Source: Mauremys mutica (lineage: Eukaryota > Chordata > Testudines > Geoemydidae). From it: 64,000 bases of DNA. Each line of letters starts with the position of its first letter. The stretch's first letter is position 1. The notes below the pieces were generated by a model. That model was not told the DNA's origin, did no database searches, and was given only the letters and a program-made list of their open reading frames with translations. Below are positions 20,118 through 30,836 of this stretch, one piece after another. The stretch is from NCBI RefSeq assembly GCF_020497125.1, contig NC_059072.1, positions 307,476,781 through 307,540,780 on the forward strand, read 5' to 3'. Made by a program: the position numbers and the translations under genes.

Positions 20118-22457
20118 TCATCTGCGCGTATAGCGACTTCGACGCCTCGCAAAGTCCTGCCTTGGTCTTGGTGGGGGGTAAGGACGCTGAGGCTGAGGGC
20201 GGAAGGGCCGCCTTTGAGTCTGGGGGGTATGCATCCCGAGGGAACGCATAATCACCTGATTGTCTTTCAGACTTTGAAGCCTGGTATCCGTCTTTTCAGA
20301 AAATAGGCCCTTGCCATCGAATGGGAGGTCCTGAAGCGTATACTGGAGCTCAGGTGGCAGGCCCGACGCCTGAAGCCACGAAATACGTCGCATCGCTATA
20401 CTGGATGCGACCGTACGAGCAGCCGAGTCTGCAGCGTCCAGCGAGGCCTGGAGCGAGGTATGCGCCACCTTTTTGCCTTCCTCCGACAATGCTGAAAACT
20501 CTTGTCTGGAGTCCTGAGGCAGGAGCTCAGAGAACTTGCTCACTGACTGCCAGGTGTTATAATTGTACAAGCTTAGCAGGGCCTGCTGGTTCACTACTCG
20601 CAGTTGGAGGCCCCCTGCGGAATAGACCTTGCGGCCCAAGAGGTCCATACGTCTGGCCTCCCTAGATTTCGGTGCGGGGGCCTGCTGTCCGTGGCGCTCC
20701 CTGTCATTAACCGATTGCACGACTAATGAGGAGGGAGGGGGGTGCACATACAAGTACTCGTAGCCCTGGGAGGGCACCATGTATTTGCACTCAACTCCTC
20801 TGGTGGTCGGTTGGATAGACGCCGGGGATTGCCAGATGGTGTCTGCTCTGGCCTGGATTGTGCGAATAAAGGGGAGCGCCACACGAGTGGGGGCCTCCGC
20901 TGTCAAAATATCAACGACTGGGTCCTCCACCTCTGGGACTTCCTCGGTGGGCAAGTTGATATTTTGTGCAACACGCCGGAGGAGGTCCTGATGCGAACGA
21001 AGGTCGATCGGAGGTGGACCAGATGCGGATGTGCCAGCCACTGCCTCATCCGGGGAAGAGGAAGAGGAAAGGCCCAGAACAAGTGGCTCCTGAAGTGGCT
21101 CCTGGTCCTGGGCAACATCTGGAGTCGGAGAGGCTTGGGCCTCCGGAACAGGTGCCAAAACGTCTTCAGTATCGGTCACTGGAGGCCTGCTAATCGTCGC
21201 CTCTGGCATGCGATGCTCTGCAGCCACCGGGTGAGGTGGTACTGTGGGCTCGCCTTGGGCCTGATGGTATGCCCAAGGCGTCCAGAAGGGCCACTGCTGC
21301 GGTGCGTGGTCCGAGGCGTGATGTCTCTGGGAACCCCTGCTATTATTGTCTGAGTCCCCATAATAGGCAGAGCCGGCGTGAGATGAGGCTGAGGCATGCC
21401 TGGACGGCCATGTCGGAGCCGTGCTTGAATAGGGCGGGTCTGCGTAGGCAGAGTGGCCCTGCGCCGTACGTCGCACTGGAGAGCGGTGCCGGGAGTCATA
21501 GCGGTACCGCGACGGAGATCGGGACCTACTACCAGCGCGGTGCCGGGAGGTCGACCGATGCCTATAGTCCCTGCGTTTCGACCTGCTACGGGAGACACAG
21601 TACCGGGATCGGTGCCGGGAGTGGGAGCGGTGCCGGGAGTACCGGGACGGAGAGCGGGACCGTGATCGGTGCCGTGAATAGGACAGGTGCCTTGATGGGT
21701 AGCGGTACCGGGACTGTGAACGGTGCCGTGATCTTGATCGGCGGCCGGATCTCGATCGTCCACGGGAGCGCGACCCGGAGCGTCGGCGCTCGACGGTGCC
21801 CTGCGAGGGGTGCCTCATCATGGCTGGCTTGCCTAGAGACTGAGGGGCCCGCACCGGCGGTGCCGGGGGCTGAGGCAGCCCTGAGTCCATGATGGGAATC
21901 AGGTCTCTCGCCGTTGCGAAAGTCTCCGGCGTAGAGGGCACAATAGGCTCTACCGCGGCGGGGGCCGGAGAGTCAACGGGCACCGGACTCAACGGCCCCT
22001 GAGAGGCCGGAATCGACGGTGCAGTCATGGGCGGTGCCACGGCAGATGAAGGTGCCGGGCGATCCGCTCTCGGTGCGCGCTCAGACTGCGCCCCAGACGC
22101 GGGTGCCGCAGGAGTCTTGCGCTTCTTCCCCCGCGGGGATAGTGACCGGTGCCGTGGATGAGACAACGGCTGGTGCGGGGTCTTCGCGGTGCCAGTGGTT
22201 CCCGGTGCGGAGGCAGAACTTGTTCCTGGTGCCGGTGACGGAGTCGGTGCAGGAGGAGTGAGCGCCGCTTCCATTAGGAGCTGTCTAAGGCAAATGTCCC
22301 GCTCCCTCTTTGTTCGGGGCTTAAAAGCCTTGCAAATGCGGCACTTGTCCGCCAAATGGGATTCCCCGAGGCACCTAAGACAGGAGCTGTGGGGGTCTCC
22401 TGTGGGCATAGGCCTATGGCAGGTCGAGCACTGTTTGAACACCGGCGAGCCGGGCAT
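20118..22457 (-). CDS. DIRS gag-like protein with zinc motif and RS domain
   Basis: A 779-residue open frame without interruption. It starts at MPGSPVFKQC, with cysteine pairs C10/C13, C26/C29 and C39/C42 plus H34 forming a likely zinc-binding head. Residues about 65-205 are Pro/Ala/Ser-rich. Residues 223-330 are a striking Arg/Ser and His/Arg/Tyr repeat like the RS domain of splicing factors. An acidic linker follows, and then a conserved C-terminal block (about 570-740) containing RRMDLLGRKVYSAGGLQ and LFSEKTDTRLQSL. The same C-terminal block survives in the decayed copy at 30065-30836, supporting it as the family's structural protein. It probably packages element RNA. Its 3' end lies just before the RT frame. 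Confidence 0.8.
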   Translation of the reverse strand: MPGSPVFKQCSTCHRPMPTGDPHSSCLRCLGESHLADKCRICKAFKPRTKRERDICLRQLLMEAALTPPAPTPSPAPGTSSASAPGTTGTAKTPHQPLSHPRHRSLSPRGKKRKTPAAPASGAQSERAPRADRPAPSSAVAPPMTAPSIPASQGPLSPVPVDSPAPAAVEPIVPSTPETFATARDLIPIMDSGLPQPPAPPVRAPQSLGKPAMMRHPSQGTVERRRSGSRSRGRSRSGRRSRSRHRSQSRYRYPSRHLSYSRHRSRSRSPSRYSRHRSHSRHRSRYCVSRSRSKRRDYRHRSTSRHRAGSRSRSPSRYRYDSRHRSPVRRTAQGHSAYADPPYSSTAPTWPSRHASASSHAGSAYYGDSDNNSRGSQRHHASDHAPQQWPFWTPWAYHQAQGEPTVPPHPVAAEHRMPEATISRPPVTDTEDVLAPVPEAQASPTPDVAQDQEPLQEPLVLGLSSSSSPDEAVAGTSASGPPPIDLRSHQDLLRRVAQNINLPTEEVPEVEDPVVDILTAEAPTRVALPFIRTIQARADTIWQSPASIQPTTRGVECKYMVPSQGYEYLYVHPPPSSLVVQSVNDRERHGQQAPAPKSREARRMDLLGRKVYSAGGLQLRVVNQQALLSLYNYNTWQSVSKFSELLPQDSRQEFSALSEEGKKVAHTSLQASLDAADSAARTVASSIAMRRISWLQASGLPPELQYTLQDLPFDGKGLFSEKTDTRLQSLKDNQVIMRSLGMHTPQTQRRPFRPQPQRPYPPPRPRQDFARRRSRYTRR

Positions 22458-22654
22458 GGGCCCGGCACCGTGCGAGGGAGAAAAGGGCTAAGCCCCAACC
22501 CCTCTGAACTATTTACACTAACTATTACTAAAAAAACAATAAAAGTTAACTATAACACGAAGACTGAACTATATACACTATAACTATAGGAAAAACAAGT
22601 GAAAAGCTAGGGAAGTGGAGGACAGCTAAGCTGCGCTCCACAGTTCCAACGACC

Positions 22655-22848
22655 GACACGGGCGGTAAGAAGGAACTGAGGAGCGGATGGGTCGGCAGGG
22701 GTATATATTCGGCGCTATAGCGGCGCCACTCCAGGGGGCGCCCAGCCAACCCGCCGAGTGCTGCTAGGGTAAAAAGTCTTCCGACGAACGTGCATGTGGC
22801 ACGCGCACACCTAATTGGAATGCATATGAGCAAGCACTCAAAGAAGAA
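22655..22848. repeat. DIRS inverted terminal repeat (5' side of element)
   Basis: Inverse of 16764-16930 over about 150 bp. The outermost bases, CACCTAATTGGAATGCATAT onward, differ from the other terminus and pair instead with 17014-17051. Gag begins about 200 bp inside. Confidence 0.88.
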
Positions 22849-22855
22849 TTTGCTG

Positions 22856-23123
22856 CTTCGCTTATGGGTGGGATTTTCAAGTGCTCAGCACTGGCCTAAC
22901 TGCATCCATTGAAGTCAATGAGCGTTTTTAAAACCTATAACACATCTGAAGCAAAAAGATGACACCCCCAAGTCATGGATCATGAGGCTTTGTCCCCCTG
23001 GAAGTAGGAGGCTTCCTGGAACTTCCATTGGGGTGTTGGACTTCCACACTGCCCCAACTTAGACTGTGCCTGTTAGGCACAAGAGAGCTTTGTGACTAAA
23101 CCTTCTGGGCAGGACTGTTGTGT
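22856..23123. other. Short spacer with partial GGGATTTTCAA repeat
   Basis: GGGTGGGATTTTCAAGTGC near 22866 resembles one arm of the foldback at 10451. Nothing else recognised before the hAT element. Confidence 0.4.
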
Positions 23124-23131
23124 GTATAGTG

Positions 23132-24966
23132 CAGGGTTCAGCAACCTACGGCACGTGTGCCAAAGGAGGCACGCGAGCCGATTTTGCCTGGCACGTGGCT
23201 GCCAGCCCCACTCAGCATGTGGCCGGCTGAGTGAACAGAACCTCAGGCCGGCAGGAGGCTGAGTGGGGCCAGCGGTTGGGACCCCAGACTGGCAGCAGGC
23301 GTGCCCCCCCCGGCTTCCCCCTCACCACACTCAGGTTCTGTGGCTCCCAGGAGTGTGAGCCGCTGGAGTGCGGGGCCCTGGGCCTGCTGCGGGAGGGGTG
23401 GCGGCTCACACTCCTGGGAGCCACAGAGCCCGAGCGCGGCGAGGGGTAAAGCCGGGGGGCACACGGGGACTGCCGCCCGCATGCATCCGCTGCAGGAGCC
23501 GCAGCCCGGGCAGGCGGCACGCCCCCCCGCTTCCTCCTCAACGCGCTCGGATTCTGCGGCTCCCAGAAGTGTGAGCTGCCACCACTGCTGCTGCCCCTCC
23601 TGCAACTACCCCCCTGCCACTGCCTCAGCACTCTGCAGGGGAGGGGCTGTGTGCGCAGCAGCTCGGCAGCATGTTTTGCCTCCACGTGGAGCCAGCATCT
23701 GACCGGCATGGGCCTGGTAAGGGGAGTCCCAGGGGCCAGTCAAGGAGCAGGGGGAGGGTTGGATGGTTTGGGAGTTCTGGGGGTCCTGTCAGGCGGCAGG
23801 GAGTGGTTGGATGTGGCGTGGGAGTCCCGGGGGGTCTGTCTGGGGGTGGGAGGGTGGATAAGGGTTGGGGCAGTCAGGGGACAGGTAGGGGGTAGGGTCC
23901 TGGGGGGGGCAATTAGGGTTGGGGGGGTCTCAGGAGGGGGCAGTCAGGGGACAAGGAGCAGGGAGGCTTAGGTAGCGGGTGGGGCTCTGGGGGGCAGTTA
24001 GGGGCAGGGGTCCCAGGAGGGGGTAGTCAGGGGACAAGGAGCAGGGGGGGTTGGGGGTTCTGATGGGGGCAGTTGGGGTGGGACGTGGGAGGGAGTGGAT
24101 GGGGGTGGGGCTAGGACAGGGCTCTCCCCTCTTTTTTGATTGTTGAAATATGGTAACCCTAGACGAGGGGGGAGCTGGGGGGGCGCATGGGTGCTGGTGC
24201 CCTTAGACATCCACTGCAGCCTGCAGGAGCCCCTGGGGGCCGCCGGGCCGCAACCTGGGCAGGAGTGGTGGGCGGGCGGGGCTGCTTCCCGCTAGCGGCG
24301 CTGCCGCCTTTGCAACAGTGCTGCCCCCCTGCACCGCGCCAGCTCCTCCATGGCTGAGGCTCGCTGCTGCCGCAAGCAGGATGCTCTGGCTCTCCAGTGC
24401 CTCCAGAAGGTGTCTCCTTCCTGCCAAGCTGCTGCAGTGGCCCAAGCCTGGCAAAGCCAGTGAGTGGACTCGGGGTGGGGGCCACAGGTGTGGGGTAGGG
24501 AGGCCTCATAGAGGGGGGCTGTGCACCCTCCAGGAGAGTTCAGAGGGCGGGGAGAGGGGAACCTGGTCTAGGGAGCAGCCCCTGGGCACGGCTGGCCCCT
24601 GGGGTCTATAAAGACTCATTGGGATTTGCCCCTCAATGAACCGATGTGCAAGGGGTGTGGGGAGGCCGCAAGGTGGAAGTTTCGCCTCGGGCGCAAAATA
24701 TCCTTGCACTGGCCCTGCCCCAGTGGGTGCATGCGCCCCAGGTTAAGAACCACTGGACTAAACTGATAAGATCTGCATTTTAATTTAATTTTAAATTAAG
24801 CTTCTTAAACATTTTTAAAAACTTTACTTTACATACAACAATAGTTTATAGACATAGAGAGAGACCTTCTAAAAACATTCAAATGTATTACCGGCACGCA
24901 AAACCTTAAATTAGAATGAATAAATGAAGACTCGGCACACCATGTCTGAAAGGTTGCCGATCCCTG
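23132..24966. mobile_element. hAT element, 1.8 kb, with nested GC-rich repeats
   Basis: Ends CAGGGTTCAGCAACC and GGTTGCCGATCCCTG are flanked by a perfect 8-bp duplication GTATAGTG (23124-23131, 24967-24974). Subterminal ACGGCACGTGTGCCAAAGG and the AT-rich right arm from AAGATCTGCATTTTAATTT onward are shared with the copy at 50237. The interior is not: 23280-24750 is GC-rich, with G-run arrays at 23730-24110 and a second hAT-like end (GGTTAAGAACCACTG, ending at 24757) indicating nested insertion. No transposase is present. Confidence 0.85.
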
Positions 24967-24974
24967 GTATAGTG

Positions 24975-26260
24975 TTTGCCACACCTTGGGTATCAAATAG
25001 ATATACTAGTTACAAGACAGCCCTTTAAAGAAGAACTGAAGTCTAAATATTTGTGACTAGTGATTGTGTGTGCCTCAGTATTGAGGTACTCAGCTTGAGA
25101 AACCCATTAAGCAATCTACTTTTCAGAAAGTGAACATTTGCTTCCCCAAAAAATTAAGCCTCTTTAAAGACGTCTCAACTTGGGTACCAAATCACTGGCT
25201 CCTTTTGAAAGTTTAGGCCTAGACCTGTTTGGTAACTTGCATCCAAATGGACAACAGTCAGTTCAGAAGAACAGCTGTTTTAAAAGCTTAACTAACCTGC
25301 ACAAAAGAGAAGGAAGAAGTTTAGAAAAGGTAAAAAGCAACACAGAAAAAAATGGGTCTCCTTGGTAGTATTGTATCTTATTAAATCGAGAGCTGATGAT
25401 ATATGTATTCTGAACTTCCGAAGGTGTCAGACTTCTAACTGGCTAAAAAGCAGAAGCTGCTGTAGAGATCCCTGTGGCCTAATCAGAATAATCTGAAAAT
25501 AAGGCTGAAGCTTGCATTTGACGAATTTGAACTCTCAAACATTCTCCTCCCACTCTTTATGTTTTTTGTTTTCCTGGTATTTTGGGGGTGGTAATACTTC
25601 CCCAAAATTATGTCTGACTAATGTACACCATCATAGAATACGTGTCTAATATTTTAATCAGATGGTCTTAATTTGTACCAGAAGGACCAAACACTCAAGT
25701 CTTCACTGTGGACTTTTGGAACTGAGCTTCAGTTAAGCCTTCTAGGCACTGACAGAAGGCTTTGTGTCTTAACTCTCAACTTTCTACATCTTAGAGACAA
25801 AAGAGGCAAAGTTTGTGCCTAAATTGGTAGATGGTACAACAAACAAAATGTTTTGGGTTTTTTTATTTGTGACCATCTGAGACAGGTGAATCTAAAAGCA
25901 GCTTAGGGAAGGCAAGCGAATGCTGTATTAAACTAGAATTATTTTCTGGAGCCTCCATGACACTGTAGCCAACAGGGGGCTGTCTGGGTACATGATTTCA
26001 TGTGTCTTTTAGCTAAATAAGTGATCCAAATGCACAACATATCACTCAGGCACAATATGGGTTTCAGACACTTCCTAAGTAATTGGTAGTTCCAGAAGTC
26101 AATTAACAGATAACAGTCCCATAAATGCAGTTCTTTACCATCTTTGCCTGATAACACCTTATGTATATTACTTGTCTCTGAACACCCTATGTCAGAAGAC
26201 AGAACAAAAATGGCTTATTCAAGAAGTGAGAAAAGTTTGTGTTATTTCATATAATTCCTC
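24975..26260. other. Intergenic, nothing recognised
   Basis: AT-rich unique-looking sequence. Short open frames at 25180-25368 and 25939-26157 have no motif. Confidence 0.45.
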
Positions 26261-26548
26261 TACATCTACACTGAAGCTGGCAGCATGCTTCCCAGCTTGG
26301 GTAGACATATATGTGCTAACTCTGCTTGAGATAGTGCACTAAAAATACCAGTGTAGCCAGGGGTAGCATTGGCAGCTGCTTGGGCTAGCCACCTGAGTAC
26401 AACCTGCCTAGACCCCAAGCTTGTACTCCTGAGCAGCTGCCTATGGTAACTGACTACCGGGTATTTTTAGCGTTCTAGCTCAAGCAGAGCTAGCATGTCC
26501 CTGTCTACCTGAGCTGCGAAGCCTACTCCCAGCTGCAGGATAGATGTA
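26261..26548. mobile_element. Foldback MITE
   Basis: TACATCTACACTG at the left and TAGATGTA at the right bracket two inverted arms: CTCTGCTTGAGATAG...AAAAATACC and GGTATTTTTAGC...CTCAAGCAGAG. About 288 bp, non-coding. The family was not identified. Confidence 0.6.
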
Positions 26549-26647
26549 CTCTTATTAATGATGTGAGAGGCATGTCACAACTATTTGGGAGTGTGCCAAA
26601 GTTATGTCTATATAGTTCTATTGTGTTAAGATTGTATGTATAAGTGA

Positions 26648-26898
26648 GGCCTGGCCTACACCCAAAAGTTAGGTCAATCCAGCAACATTGCTTAGGGGTA
26701 TGACAAATCTACACCCCTGAGCGACGTTGTTAAGTCAACATAACCCTCAGTGCACTAGGCGCCTCTTAGGGAGGTGGATTACCTATGCTGACAGGAGAAC
26801 TCCTATTGACGTAGGCAGCATCTACACTGACATGCTACAGTGGCATGGCTGCAGTGGTGAAGCTGTGCTACTGTAGCATTTCAAGTGTAGACAAGCCC
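26648..26898. mobile_element. Harbinger-like MITE
   Basis: GGCCTGGCCTACACC at the left pairs with GTGTAGACAAGCCC at the right, as in the copy at 6782. Flanking trinucleotides are TGA and TTA, both TNA. Interior is diverged. Confidence 0.6.
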
Positions 26899-26901
26899 TT
26901 A

Positions 26902-27545
26902 TTCTTCTCTTGAAGGAGATAATACACAACAACTATTCTTATCCCCTGAGCACCACCCCTCCTCCACACACACAAGGTTTTTTGTTTTTTTGTTTTTTTT
27001 TACATACCTCTAGAGATTTTCCCCAGTGCTATATATTACTTTCAAATTATTTGGAAAAAAATGCCAGTGAAATTCACATTACATTATAGTAAGTGAAAAG
27101 CATCTAGTGGTTTATCTCAAGGGCATAGCTACCATTTTGTAAGACACCTGTACAAAAAATCATCACTATGTCCAACAGGCCCTTGTGCAGCCCAAAGGAA
27201 GTGTCCCCCTCATGATGCCAAATGTTGGGAGTTTAGGGCTTGAGGCTGAGAAGCAGAAGACTGGTTCACATTGTTTATTTTCATTAATTTAAAATTTTTA
27301 CATGGGGGGGAGGAATCTAAAAGAGAAAAATTTTAAGCTACAGAAATCGTACTTTCCAATCTTGCAAACTACTCCATTCAGGGCAATGGTGCTTCCACAG
27401 ACTGCCATTAACTTTAATGGGCTCCGTGTAGGAGCAGGAGTCTACCCGTACAAAATATGCAAAATTGGGGCTTTAACTATTAGTATTTCCCTTGGACACA
27501 CTAAGCTACTATCTGACAGTGAGGGATTGGTATGAGACCAGTAAG
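26902..27545. other. Intergenic, nothing recognised
   Basis: Contains a T-run around 26980-27000; otherwise no recognisable element before the second DIRS locus. Confidence 0.4.
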
Positions 27546-27949
27546 AAAAAAAGGTTATCTACCTTTCATAACTGTTGTTCTTCAAGATGTGTTGCTCATG
27601 TCGATTCCATTCTAGGTGTGAGCGCTCGCTCATGTGTGTGGCTGTTGGAGATTTTTGCCTTAGCACCTGGAGTGCCGTGCTCATGTGTCAGTATATTAGG
27701 CTCCGCCGGCCCTATGCCCTCCTAGTTCCTTCTTGCCAGCAACTCCGACAGAGGGGCAGGAGAGCAAGTAATGGAATAGACATGAGCAACACATCTTGAA
27801 GAACAACACTTATAAAGGTAGGTAATAATTTCTTCTTCTTCAAGTGCTTGCTCATGATGATTCCATTTTAGGTAACTCACAAGCAGTATCCCTGGTGGTG
27901 GGCTTGGTCATGCGGCTTGCAACACTGCTCTGCCAAAGCCAGCATTGTC

Positions 27950-28572
27950 TCAGGCTTGCTGGGTGAATGCATAATGAGACGTAAATGTGTGGACAGATGA
28001 CCAGGTAGTGATCCTGCAGATATCCTGAATCAGCACCTGGGCCAAGAAGACTGCCGACAAAGCCTGCACCCTAGTTGAGTGGGCAGTCGCAGTCTCCAGG
28101 TCATAGCAGTAATAGATGCAGGCCATGATCCAGGATGAAATCCTCTGTGCAGACACTGGGCGACCTTTCATCCTGTCTGCCACCGCAACAAACTGTGTTG
28201 ACTTATGAAACGGCTTGGCCCTGTCGATGTAGAAGGCAAATGTCCTCCTGATGTCCAGGGTGTGCAATTTGTGCTCCTCTTCTGATTTATGAGCCTTCAG
28301 AAATAACACAGGTAAGTATATGTCTTGGCCAGTATGAAGCTATGAAACTACCTTGGGCAGGAACGCTGGAAGCGGCCACAGTTGGACCTTGTCCTTGTAG
28401 AACACTGTATAGGGTGGCTCTGAAGTAAGCTCCCTGATCTCAGAGATCCGTCATGTGGACATTATTGTGACCAGGAAATAAACTTTCCAGGAAAGGAGGA
28501 GAAGGGAGCAGGAAACTAGAGGCTCGAAGGGAGGATCCAGGAGCTGTGACAGCATGAGATTCAGGCCCCAGG
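27950..28572 (-). pseudogene. DIRS tyrosine recombinase, catalytic part, broken
   Basis: Frames matching the C-terminal half of the recombinase at 17067-18395. VAVADRMKGRPVSAQRISSW, the AHSTR box, ITTWSSVHTF and the SHYAF tyrosine region remain at 27950-28309. LMLSQLLDPPFEPL and SLLLLSWK remain near 28480-28560. Frames are shifted between these blocks. The catalytic Arg region is disturbed (TIMST, where the intact copy has TSARR). The protein is interrupted at 28572 by an LTR and resumes at 29469. Not functional. Confidence 0.75.
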
Positions 28573-29468
28573 TGTTAGAGGAAAGGACAGAAAGACAAAG
28601 AAATATATGTGGGGCTATGCTTCCTGTATCTTTAGATTCGACCCTCCCTGTCCACCATCTGTCAACTGGTAGGTTTGATTTTCCCATAGAGGGTCCCTCC
28701 CACCTCAAATAACAAGGAGTCAGTTGGGATAAGGTAAAAAACAAATAAAGTGTATTGAAGAATTGGTGTACAATGAATAGGGCAAAAAGCAGGAGGGAGT
28801 AAACAGTACAATTATGCAATACAGTGATTCCCCAAAATAAACCCTATAAACAGGTAAGTAAACCTCTCAATAGAAACCTTCTTCTATAGATTAAGCTTCG
28901 ATTGTTGCCTGGACCTCAATCATCTGGCTAGTCGAAAGCCATCGGGGAGGAGCTCCAGGGAGTCCTTTGATGTTCCTGTGGGTCTGAAGAAGAGTACATG
29001 GTACATCAGGGGACAGCAGCTTAAGATGGATGATGATAAGTGGGATGTGACTATCTGTCCTTCTCTTCTCCTTGCAGGTGATGGCAAATGCATGTCCAAG
29101 TGGAGGTGGAGCTGTGAAAAGAAAACCCTAGCCCCCCTCTACCACTAGGATAGGTAGGTAAGTCCAAGTCAGACCCATGACAGTCCCTTGCTGTCACTTG
29201 GATGGACAGCCCCGAGCAGCGTTCAGGACAGACTTATCTAACCTTGCCCAGGAAACCCCATAGAAGGAGCAGAAAACCCCCTTCTGGGAAACCCCGTGGA
29301 AAGGGTGGTAAAAGCCAGTATTATCCAGAAGTTATTTACCACTTCTGAGGAGAAATAAAAGGCAGGAAAACTGCGATCAGCTGGGTCACATGGGCACAAA
29401 CTCCATTTTGGGAACCAATATGGGTTCCTGAAATTATACAAAACATACAAAATGGACATAACCCAACA
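28573..29468 (-). mobile_element. Solo LTR inserted in DIRS recombinase
   Basis: On the minus strand the segment runs from TGTTGGGTTATG to CCTCTAACA, giving TGTT/AACA ends, and it exactly separates two halves of the recombinase frame. About 896 bp with no internal coding sequence, as expected after LTR-LTR recombination. Flanks CCTT and CCTG could be a 4-bp duplication with one change; this is weak. Confidence 0.6.
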
Positions 29469-29690
29469 AAGGGAGGGACAAGATCCCTGATGGGGGTAGA
29501 GACACTCCAGACCTTTCAAAAACCGGACCGTCAAGTCATGAGCGAAGACTGACCTGCCCTGGAGCAAAGGGTGGAAGGCTGAAATAGTGGCCAAGTGGAC
29601 TTTGATTGATGACAGAGACAACCCCTGGAGCTTGAGGTGCAGAAGATAGTTTCGGATCACCTGCAGCGAAGACTGAAGTAGAAGAACTGC
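29469..29690 (-). pseudogene. DIRS tyrosine recombinase, N-terminal part, broken
   Basis: Translates to LSLSSIKVHLATISAFHP and RFLKGLECLYP, corresponding to LSVSSTKVHIAAISAFHP and RFRRGLERLYP of the intact recombinase (residues about 158-200). It continues directly, apart from the LTR, into the fragment ending at 28572. Upstream sequence then meets the internal terminal repeat rather than RNase H. Confidence 0.7.
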
Positions 29691-30064
29691 TAGCCCTTAT
29701 GAGGCAAGGGAAAGGCACTGCAACTAACCACCACGGGTGGTAAGAAGGAACTGAGAGGGCATAGGGCCGGTGGCGCCTAATATACTGACACATGGGCGCA
29801 GCACTCAAGGGGGCACAAAGCCAACCTGAATCTGACTGTGGTGTTGTGTCAGAGGGCCTGGGAGGAGGGAAAGAGGTTTGGGAGGTCTAACAGGTTTGGG
29901 GGTCCTGAAAAGGGATGGGGAAGGGGTATGAGAGGGGGGAATGGACAGAAATTGGATGGCATAACATGATCCCACAGGGCTTAGAACCAATTTTTCCATA
30001 GTTATTGTTTCTCAAGTATTGCAGAAGTGAGCTAGCCTGTCCCAAACTGTGGAGGCGTGGTTGA

Positions 30065-30836
30065 TTAGTTCACAACTGGTATGCTACTCTCAGTATGAAA
30101 GTCAAGTAGATTGCCTGCCCAAAGGTGGAGGAAGTTGGGCTGGCTGATTACAACTGGACCCAGAAGGTCTTCTTGTCTGTGATTTATGCTCCTTGCTGGT
30201 GAAGTCTTGCTGCCTAGCAGGGTAGGATGACTGTCAGAAGCATCGCTCCAGATGATATCGCTGGTGTTGTTGCTGACCTCCATGATGATATATTTTTGTG
30301 GCCTGGGCATAGACCCCCCCACCCCCATGACAGCAAAGTAGCATTGACTAAAAGAATGCAATGTCTCATCATTTTTCTCAGAAAACAAAAAGCGTCCCAC
30401 AAGAGGTAAGTCATCTATTTCTGTTGGACCTCAGGAGCTGTGCTGGAGTTCTGTAACCATGAGACTCTTCTCATTATTGCAGCTGAGGCACAAGTCTGGA
30501 TGAAGCATCTACCATGTCCAGTGCTGACTGCAAAGATGTCTTGGCCATCAAACTGCCATCTGCAATGAATGCCTGGAACTTTTTCCTGGAGGATTCTGGC
30601 AATTTATTTGTAAACTTGGACATAGCATCCCAGTTCACAAAGTTATACTTAGATAATAGCACCTGTTGGTTTGTAATGGCCATTTGTAATGAAGAGATTG
30701 AATAAACTATTATCCCCATCAAGTCTAACCTCTTAGACTCTTTGTCTTTGTTTGTGGATTTATATCTCCCCTGAGGTAACTTCTTATTTGCTCTCATCAG
30801 AACAAGAGAATTAGGAGCTGGATGTAAGAAAAACAC
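30065..30836 (-). pseudogene. DIRS gag C-terminal remnant
   Basis: Two blocks match the conserved C-terminus of the intact gag. 30474-30836 reads FLHPAPNSLVLM, then SKRLDLMGIIVYSISSLQ and SLQSALDMVDASS. Adjacent 30065-30400 begins GRFLFSEKNDETLHSF, corresponding to GLFSEKTDTRLQSL. The zinc motif and RS region are missing. Frames are interrupted, so no protein is expected. Confidence 0.7.

Larger units (their letters stand above)
16701..22848 (-). mobile_element. DIRS retrotransposon, nearly complete
   Basis: A 6.15-kb element read on the minus strand: inverted terminal repeat, gag-like frame, reverse transcriptase-RNase H, overlapping tyrosine recombinase, internal complementary region, second inverted terminal repeat. 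DIRS elements integrate through a circular intermediate with a tyrosine recombinase, so no target duplication is expected and none is seen. The terminal repeats are about 90% alike over 150 bp. Damage is limited to one nonsense codon and one apparent frameshift in RT/RNase H, implying a recent insertion. Sequence before 16701 and after 22848 is ordinary flanking DNA. Confidence 0.9.

Noticed and set aside
21176..21892. Glycine/threonine-rich open frames antisense or out of frame to the DIRS gag
   Set aside because: Shadows of the Arg/Ser codon repeat of gag.
23092..24775. GACTAAAC near 23092 and again near 24758 as a target duplication
   Set aside because: The first occurrence is outside the element with the perfect GTATAGTG duplication and is not followed by a matching terminal repeat; likely chance.
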